Source of the DNA: CAJCBL01 sp035298965
GTDB taxonomy: Bacteria > Verrucomicrobiota > Verrucomicrobiia > Opitutales > Opitutaceae
Assembly: GCA_035298965.1 (NCBI GenBank)
Contig: DATGXO010000032.1
Location: 1-52,169 of the forward strand
Direction of reading: 5' to 3'
DNA length: 52,169 nt
In this document: positions 49,643-52,169 of the stretch, one piece after another
Numbering within the stretch: the first letter of the stretch is position 1
Layout: every line of letters begins with the position of its first letter
Position numbers and translations under genes: made by a program
The notes under the pieces: model-generated
Database searches by the model: none
Told to the model about the DNA's origin: nothing
Seen by the model: the letters and a program-made list of their open reading frames with translations, nothing else

Positions 49643-52057
49643 TCAGAAGTTGTAGGTGAACGATCCCTTCACGCTGATCGGCTCGCCCACGATCACATTG
49701 GAACGGCTGGTCGCCGACTGCAGGTATTCCTCGTTGAAGAGATTCGCGATCTGCACGCGCGCGGTCCAGTCTTTCGCCTTGTAGGCGAAGCCGAGGTTCA
49801 CGAGCGTGCGTTCCGGCAGCATGAACGTCGGCTGCTTGCCCACGATCGTGCCGTCCGGCAGGTAGCGGTTTGTCGTGTAGCCGGTCACGTTGTCGCCCGC
49901 CGCCTCGTCGCGGAAGTCGACGCCAATGTTCACACCGAAGCCCTGGAGCGGACCGGAGGTGAAGTTGTAGTCGGCGTAGACCGCCCACGTGCGATCGGCC
50001 ACGCCGCGCACGCGCGTGTCGGTGCCCGGCTGGCGCACACGGTAGTTGGTGAAATTGCCCAGCACCGTGAGGTTCTCGTTCACGGCGAAACTGGTCTCGA
50101 ACTCCCAGCCCTTCGAGTTGATGTCGAGGTAGAGCGGCGGCAACGCGGCGGCCTCCTCGAAGCGCCCCTGCGCCACGAGCTCGTAGTAGAGGCTGTTCGT
50201 CACCGCGTAGTTGTTCTGTTTGATGTCGAAGTAGGCGAGCGAGGCCGTGAAGCGGCCGCCGAGCTGCGTGGTCTTCACGCCGTACTCGCGCTGGCTGCCC
50301 TGCGCGAGCTTGAGCGACGGCGCGACCGCGCCGGCGGAGAGCGAGCCGGGCATCGTGCCGCCGGTGGTATTGCGGTTGGCGAAGAGCGAGACGGACTCGA
50401 TCGGCTTCACCACGAGGCCCACCGACACGGCGTTGCTCGTGAGGTTGTACGTCGGCACGGTGTTCAACAGCGCCGCGTCCTCTGCGGAACGCGTGCTGTC
50501 CGTGCGGGTGAGTTCGCCGAAGAAGCGCGACACACCGCCGCTGACGAGCACGCGGTCATCGAGGAAACCGAGCGTCTCGAGCGCGAAGATTTGGAGGTCC
50601 TTCTGGCGCGCCTCCTTGTTCACGCCCTGCGCGGCGCCGCCGGCGGTGTTGTTGAGGATCGGGAGGAACACCCAGTCCGGAAAGGTGATGGTATCGAGCG
50701 CGTTGGCCGCGACGCTCGGCCGGGCCTCGGTGCGGTAGGACTTCCGATGCACGTCCGACCGGTTGGCCGAGAAGCCTGCGATCGTCTTCGAGCTGATCCA
50801 CGACCATTTGTAGCTGATCGCGTAGTCGTTCTTCGCATGCACCTCCCAGTACTCGATGTCCTCCTTGCCGGTGTTGCGCGTGTAGATCCAGGTGGCGGGA
50901 TCGGTCACCGGTGCCGGCGTGGCGGTGAGCACCACGGTACCGGTGGTGTCGGCGTTGTAGGCCGCGGTGTTCCAGCTCACCCCCGGCTCGTACGCGCCGG
51001 TGAAAGGATTCACGCTTCCGCCGCCACCGCCGGAGATCGCGGCGCCCGTGCCGCCGGTGTCCACGCGCTTCACGTGGTCGAACGCCACCATCAGGCGCGA
51101 TGACACATGGTCGCCGAGCGTCGAGAGCAGCTCGGCCGTGAGGCGCTGCGTCTGGCGGAGGCGGTCGTCGTTGTCGCTGCCGAAGGTCCAGTCGCGGGGC
51201 AACCCGCGCGCGATGTCGGCCTTGCCCTTCGTGCCCGCGGCGGGGTCGAGCGGCACGCCGCCGAGGTTCATCTCGTGGTTGTCCACCACCTCGGCCTTCA
51301 CCGTCAGCTTGTGGTCGTCGCTGATCTGGTAGGAGATCGACGGCGCGATCTGGTAGCCGCGGCGGAACTGGTTCTTGAAATACATGTCGTCGTTACGCCA
51401 GTAGGCGGCGACGAGGCGGGCGTACACCTTCGGACCGAGCACTTGGTTGACGTCGACGCTCACCGCGTTGCCGTAGTACTGCCCCAGCTCGAGCGTCAGG
51501 CTCTGCGCGTTGCGGCCGAAGGGCGATTTCGTGATCGGGTTCATCTGACCGCCGGGGCTGCCGCCGGGCACGAGGATGGCGTTCGGCCCCTTCAGGATCT
51601 CGACGCGCTCGATGTTGTACGGCGCGAGCGACATGCTGTAGCCGTCGGCACCGGAGATCTCCATGCCGTCGATGAACTCGTGCGAGACCGCGAAGCCGCG
51701 GATCGTGTAGCGATCGGCGCCGTAGGCCAGGGTCGACTCGGAGATCGGCGTGACATACTTCGCCGCGTCGAGCATGCGCGCACCGAGCGAGTCGCGGAGG
51801 AACTCGCTCGTGACGACCGAGATTGTCTGCGGGATGTCCTGGATGCTCGTCGCCACGCGCGAGGCGGACAACGCCACCTGCGAGCGGTACGGGTTCTCCT
51901 TGTTCTCGTTCACCTCGAACTGCGGCAGGACGACGACTTCGTTGTCGCCAGTTTTCGGAGCTAGGGCAGGCGACTCGGTCTGACCGCTCGCCGGTACGGC
52001 GAGCGCGGCCGCGAGGCCGGAACAGAGCAAAGCTACACGTGTAGGGGTGTCTTTCAT
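49643..52057 (-). CDS. TonB-dependent outer-membrane receptor
   Basis: This 804-residue receptor has a signal peptide (TRVALLCSGLAAALAVPASG), a TonB-box-like segment near VVVLPQFEVNENKENPYR, and a plug domain (QDIPQTISVVTSEFLRDS, ADRYTIRGFAVSHEFIDGME, IERVEILKGPNAILVPGGSP, GGQMNPITKSP). A long beta-barrel follows, ending in the C-terminal aromatic NF preceded by EPISVKGSFTYNF. The plug style resembles siderophore-type receptors, but in this lineage related receptors also import carbohydrates. The ATG at 52057 is chosen for its signal peptide. Its position next to the AraC-GH112-kdu genes makes import of a galactose/rhamnose-rich oligosaccharide plausible but unproven. No SusD partner is visible. 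Confidence 0.9.
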   Translation of the reverse strand: MKDTPTRVALLCSGLAAALAVPASGQTESPALAPKTGDNEVVVLPQFEVNENKENPYRSQVALSASRVATSIQDIPQTISVVTSEFLRDSLGARMLDAAKYVTPISESTLAYGADRYTIRGFAVSHEFIDGMEISGADGYSMSLAPYNIERVEILKGPNAILVPGGSPGGQMNPITKSPFGRNAQSLTLELGQYYGNAVSVDVNQVLGPKVYARLVAAYWRNDDMYFKNQFRRGYQIAPSISYQISDDHKLTVKAEVVDNHEMNLGGVPLDPAAGTKGKADIARGLPRDWTFGSDNDDRLRQTQRLTAELLSTLGDHVSSRLMVAFDHVKRVDTGGTGAAISGGGGGSVNPFTGAYEPGVSWNTAAYNADTTGTVVLTATPAPVTDPATWIYTRNTGKEDIEYWEVHAKNDYAISYKWSWISSKTIAGFSANRSDVHRKSYRTEARPSVAANALDTITFPDWVFLPILNNTAGGAAQGVNKEARQKDLQIFALETLGFLDDRVLVSGGVSRFFGELTRTDSTRSAEDAALLNTVPTYNLTSNAVSVGLVVKPIESVSLFANRNTTGGTMPGSLSAGAVAPSLKLAQGSQREYGVKTTQLGGRFTASLAYFDIKQNNYAVTNSLYYELVAQGRFEEAAALPPLYLDINSKGWEFETSFAVNENLTVLGNFTNYRVRQPGTDTRVRGVADRTWAVYADYNFTSGPLQGFGVNIGVDFRDEAAGDNVTGYTTNRYLPDGTIVGKQPTFMLPERTLVNLGFAYKAKDWTARVQIANLFNEEYLQSATSRSNVIVGEPISVKGSFTYNF

Positions 52058-52169
52058 GGACTTGCGTTGGCTGCTTTGGGGTTCGAACGCGGAACATCGG
52101 CGTTCCGCGCCTGCGTCCCTGAAACCGCACCTCCGCCCCCCGTAAAGCGGCGGCAGCGCTCGCAAACTG

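Overview
The window is a high-GC stretch of a bacterial chromosome. Its gene content points to the Verrucomicrobia, most probably the Opitutaceae (Opitutus-like). The evidence is a Dxs with the variant GDAAFTCG thiamine-site motif that I associate with the Planctomycetes-Verrucomicrobia-Chlamydia group, a sensor kinase with many beta-propeller repeats, a large TonB receptor, pectin and galactoside catabolic genes, a GxxExxY gene and dispersed intergenic hairpins. The assignment is inferred from sequence character; no database was searched.

Layout. 1-2.4 kb: xseB and dxs. 2.4-7.1 kb, minus strand: a sulfonate/nitrate-type ABC importer (binding protein, ATPase, permease) followed by a membrane hybrid histidine kinase. 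7.4-10.4 kb: an HDOD signalling protein, then lipB and lipA (lipoate synthesis). 10.7-15 kb: tRNA-Gly(CCC), two class I methyltransferases (one Rsm22-like) and a TolC-type outer-membrane protein. 15.1-17.5 kb: a tight four-gene unit (DUF2249, polytopic membrane protein, DUF59/PaaD-like, DUF2249) of the type seen near nitrogen-oxide respiration genes. 17.7-22.1 kb: a family B DNA polymerase with a C-terminal clamp-binding-like peptide, a small membrane protein, a 2[4Fe-4S] ferredoxin, a secreted papain-like protease and tRNA-Glu(CTC). 22.3-26.4 kb: DUF488, nadE, a GxxExxY gene enclosed by iteron-like inverted repeats, and hemL. 26.4-30.3 kb: a propeller sensor kinase with its LuxR-type regulator. 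30.3-35.1 kb: DUF1287, a sulfatase-fold protein that has lost its catalytic residues, a secreted protein of unknown function and a UvrD/PcrA helicase. 35.2-44.3 kb: repeats, a TRIC channel, two peptidases, several uncharacterised proteins, a GH20 hexosaminidase coupled to an EamA transporter, an AlgH/YqgE protein and a dCMP deaminase. 44.4-52.1 kb, minus strand: a carbohydrate locus with a TonB receptor, an AraC regulator, a GH112 galactoside phosphorylase, kduI and kduD.

The most unusual signals are these. (1) A 522-bp unit carries a GxxExxY nuclease-like gene between two inverted triplets of a 10-bp repeat, and a gene-free structure of the same design (two inverted triplets of a 9-bp repeat) lies 10 kb away. 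(2) A sulfatase-like protein has GPFAR where CxPSR is expected and has lost metal ligands. (3) A GH112 phosphorylase sits beside kduI/kduD, which suggests use of galactosyl-rhamnose from rhamnogalacturonan. (4) A family of short intergenic hairpins recurs across the window.
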